From NCBI GenBank assembly GCA_027186245.1, contig CP114481.1, positions 30,659,501-30,723,500 of the forward strand: a stretch of 64,000 nt of DNA, given 5' to 3'. The translations under genes were made by a program, and so were the position numbers. The notes under the pieces are model-generated. The model was not told the DNA's origin. It did no database searches and saw only the letters and a list, made by a program, of their open reading frames with translations. Positions 63,119 through 64,000 of the stretch are shown piece by piece. Source of the DNA: Coriaria nepalensis (taxonomy: Eukaryota > Streptophyta > Magnoliopsida > Cucurbitales > Coriariaceae). Every line of letters begins with the position of its first letter. Position 1 is the first letter of the stretch.

Positions 63119-64000
63119 CATTTCAAGTCAATAACTTATTTCAAAGCAAGTCGAACGAATTCAATTTTTGCACTACAAACACAAGTTTTGTGCAAAACTT
63201 GCAAATGATCAATGCAAGGAAAGTGTGCACTCGTTTAACCTTCAAATCATTTCAATGAGTCATTTCAAGTTAATAACTTATTTCAAAGCAAGTCGAACGA
63301 ATTCAATTTTTGCACTACAAACACAAGTTTTGTGCATAACTTTCAAATGATCATTGGAAGGAAAGTGTGCATTCGTTTAACCTTAAAATCATTTCAATGA
63401 GTCATTTCAAGTCAATAACTTATTTCAAAGCAAGTCGAACAAATTCAATTTTTGCAGTACAAACAGAAGTTTTGTGCATAACTTGCAAATGATCAATGCA
63501 AGGAAAGTGTGCATTCGTTTGACTTAAAATCATTTCAATGAGTCATTTCAAATCAATAATTTATTTCAAAGCAAGTCGAACGGATTCAATTTTTGCACAA
63601 CAAACACAAGTTTTGTGCATAACTTGCAGATGATCAATGCAAGGAAAGTGTGCATTCGTTTAACCTTAAAATCATTTCAATGAGTCATTTCAAGTCAGTA
63701 ACTTATTTCAAAGCAAGTCGAACGAATTCAATTTTTGCACTACAAACACAAGTTTTGCGCATAACTTGCGAATGATGAATGCAAGGAAAGTGTGCATTCG
63801 TTTAACCTTAAAATCATTTCAATGAGTCATTTCAAGTCAATAAGTTATTTCCAACCAAGTCGAACGAATTCAATTTTTGCACTACAAATACAAGTTTTTT
63901 GCATAACTTGCAAATGATCAATGCAAGGAAAGTGTGCATTCGTTTAACCTTAAAATCATTTCAATGAGTCATTTCAAGTCAATAACTTATTTCAAAGCAA
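63119..64000 (+). repeat. HOR module 20, cut by the window end
   Basis: R-S-P-Qg-T-U and 31 bp of the next monomer. P has CGAACAAATTC, unlike module 17 at the matching place in the 2551 bp cycle. Confidence 0.88.

Larger units (their letters stand above)
61135..63685 (+). repeat. 2551 bp (18-monomer) super-unit, copy 2
   Basis: Same 6-8-4 series, except that the last core continues into T-U instead of W-X and its P lacks EcoRI, so the periodicity ends here or shifts. Confidence 0.85.
1..64000 (+). repeat. 142 bp satellite DNA array filling the window
   Basis: The same 142 bp unit recurs head to tail from the first base to the last, always in one orientation, so both array ends lie outside the window. 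A consensus monomer counts 45 G or C in 142, about 32%. Many monomers are 141 bp because AACCTTAAAA has lost one C and reads AACTTAAAA; a few gain or lose a base in the T run after CACAAG. Neighbouring monomers differ at a limited set of diagnostic sites and can be sorted into subtypes. No non-satellite insertion was found. A unit close to the length of nucleosomal DNA in a gene-free megarepeat is typical of eukaryotic centromeric or pericentromeric satellite. Assignment to a tenebrionid beetle is only a guess from monomer length and the EcoRI site. Confidence 0.98.
44266..64000 (+). repeat. Higher-order repeat domain built on an R-S-P-Q core
   Basis: Subtype labels used below. R: GTGCAAAACTTGC and CCTTCAAATC. 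S: AAGTTAATAAC and CATTGGAAGG. P: TTGCAGTACAAACAGAAG and GTTTGACTTAAAATC, 141 bp. Q: TTCAAATCAATAATTTATTT, CGGATTC, TTGCACAAC, with GCAAATG (Qa) or GCAGATG (Qg). T: AAGTCAGTAAC, TTTTGCGC, GCGAATGATGAATG. U: TTTCCAACC and ACAAATACAAG. V: AGTCCAAC and ATCCTTTCAATG. W: ACTCGCAAATG, 141 bp. X: CAATGAC, AGTTGAAC, TTTTTTCAC. R starts fall at intervals of 425, 567, 709, 850, 1134, 1276 or 1418 bp. Confidence 0.93.

Noticed and set aside
44315..63350. Twenty 60-codon open frames in the right domain
   Set aside because: TTG start, spacing equal to the R monomer and similarity explained by repeat copying. No ribosome site, signal or domain is visible.
1..64000. CRISPR array
   Set aside because: The repeated unit is 142 bp with no unique spacers between short identical repeats; variation is scattered over the whole unit.
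1..64000. Inverted segments or strand switches inside the array
   Set aside because: Reading through the window I found every monomer in the same orientation.
1..64000. Phased A-tracts giving strong curvature
   Set aside because: A/T runs are frequent but their spacings (for example 13, 18 and about 25 bp) are not clearly in 10-11 bp phase by eye; curvature prediction would be needed.

Overview
The whole 64 kb window is one uninterrupted, head-to-tail satellite DNA array. The monomer is 142 bp, with a common 141 bp form, and is about 32% G+C by hand count of a consensus monomer. Roughly 450 copies are present, all in the same orientation. I see no protein gene, rRNA, tRNA, transposon, microsatellite or CRISPR array. 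The short open frames in the window come from the repeat itself and use GTG or TTG starts. The host is a eukaryote and the locus is most likely centromeric or pericentromeric heterochromatin. The 142 bp length and the near-universal EcoRI site recall, from memory, the major satellites of tenebrionid beetles (Tenebrio molitor and Palorus ratzeburgii). I could not align against them, so that is a hypothesis only.

Layout. Positions 1-44265 are a mosaic of many monomer subtypes with several nested, recent tandem expansions: a 567 bp block (1-567 and 9074-9640); a 708 bp five-monomer block in four places; an eight- versus five-monomer pair at 7369-9215 that differs by one duplicated trimer; a roughly 27-monomer, 3827 bp unit repeated at 16763-26084; and a 21-monomer, 2977 bp tandem duplication at 30088-36041. 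The only clear break in monomer register is a 29 bp remnant at 11201-11229.

Positions 44266-64000 form a different domain, organised as a true higher-order repeat. A constant four-monomer core (here called R-S-P-Q, usually 567 bp) is either repeated directly or extended with fixed cassettes (W-X, T-U-P-Q, T-U-V-P-Q, T-U-U-V-P-Q) or an internal extra S monomer. This gives modules of 3, 4, 5, 6, 8, 9 and 10 monomers. The modules are themselves duplicated as a 31-monomer, 4395 bp super-unit (45825-54614) and an 18-monomer, 2551 bp super-unit (58584-63685).

Each monomer carries conserved dyads: an ATGAGTCAT element (a perfect AP-1/Gcn4-type bZIP site), a CTTGCAA-N7-TTGCAAG inverted repeat, a CACAA-GTT-TTGTG hairpin and GAATTC. 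Variation is concentrated at three CpG positions, mostly as C-to-T or G-to-A changes. These are the features most worth testing for chromatin or centromere function. I found no novel gene system; the interest lies in the repeat architecture. All similarity statements rest on reading by eye, not on alignment.
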